This document shows positions 63,971 through 64,000 of a DNA stretch of 64,000 nucleotides, one piece after another; positions within the stretch are counted from its first letter, which is position 1; each line of letters starts with the position of its first letter. The stretch is from Syngnathus acus (Eukaryota; Chordata; Actinopteri; Syngnathiformes; Syngnathidae), in contig NC_051105.1 of NCBI RefSeq assembly GCF_901709675.1, positions 11,392,604 to 11,456,603 on the forward strand. Direction: 5' to 3'. The translations under genes and the position numbers were made by a program. The notes below the pieces were generated by a model. It was given only the letters and a program-made list of their open reading frames with translations. It was not told the DNA's origin and did no database searches.

Positions 63971-64000
63971 CTACAAAAACAGAAGAGGCCAAAGTATCAC

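Overview
The window is vertebrate nuclear DNA, almost certainly from a teleost fish. It has split genes with GT-AG introns, clade III trace-amine-associated receptors (a teleost expansion), Tc1 and hAT transposons, (ATCC)n and (TA)n microsatellites, and the order plekhm3 - fzd5 - ccnyl1, which matches human 2q33.3. The species cannot be read from the sequence. All exon boundaries were derived by hand from splice sites, reading-frame phase and protein-family similarity.

Layout. (1) About 0.6-21.1 kb, minus strand: the myosin-X motor domain gene, 22 coding exons from the initiator at 21061 to the first IQ motif at 606. The rest of the gene lies off the left edge. (2) 23.35-29.77 kb and 30.95-39.34 kb: two direct copies of one segmental duplication. 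Each carries a head-to-head pair of two-exon olfactory-type receptors (TAAR) and a hAT remnant. The second copy is larger because a 293-bp hAT-like MITE and a 1.63-kb Tc1 element with an intact transposase ORF occur only there. It is flanked by a direct repeat of about 22-24 bp that looks like a target-site duplication. (3) 39.4-40.5 kb, minus: dnajc15, complete in six exons, with an NRF-1-type palindrome just upstream. (4) 44.1-51.2 kb, plus: plekhm3, seven coding exons. (5) 55.0-56.7 kb, plus: fzd5, a single coding exon. (6) 58.0-60.9 kb, minus: ccnyl1, complete in ten exons and convergent with fzd5. (7) 62.5-64.0 kb, minus: the 3' half of an unidentified gene with at least three tandem Ig-like domains, a Gly/Pro/Lys-rich stalk and a GPI-anchor-type C-terminus.

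How the genes relate: fzd5 (Wnt receptor) and ccnyl1 (cyclin Y-like; this family with CDK14 phosphorylates LRP6) are neighbours that both bear on Wnt signalling. The TAAR block is a young, locally expanding chemosensory cluster. All four receptors lack the classical amine-binding Asp3.32 but keep Asp5.42, and their intron begins with GC rather than GT. The most noteworthy material is the duplication itself (its boundaries, transposon chronology and uneven divergence), the conserved TAAR promoter block, and the cysteine-poor Ig cassette gene at the right edge.
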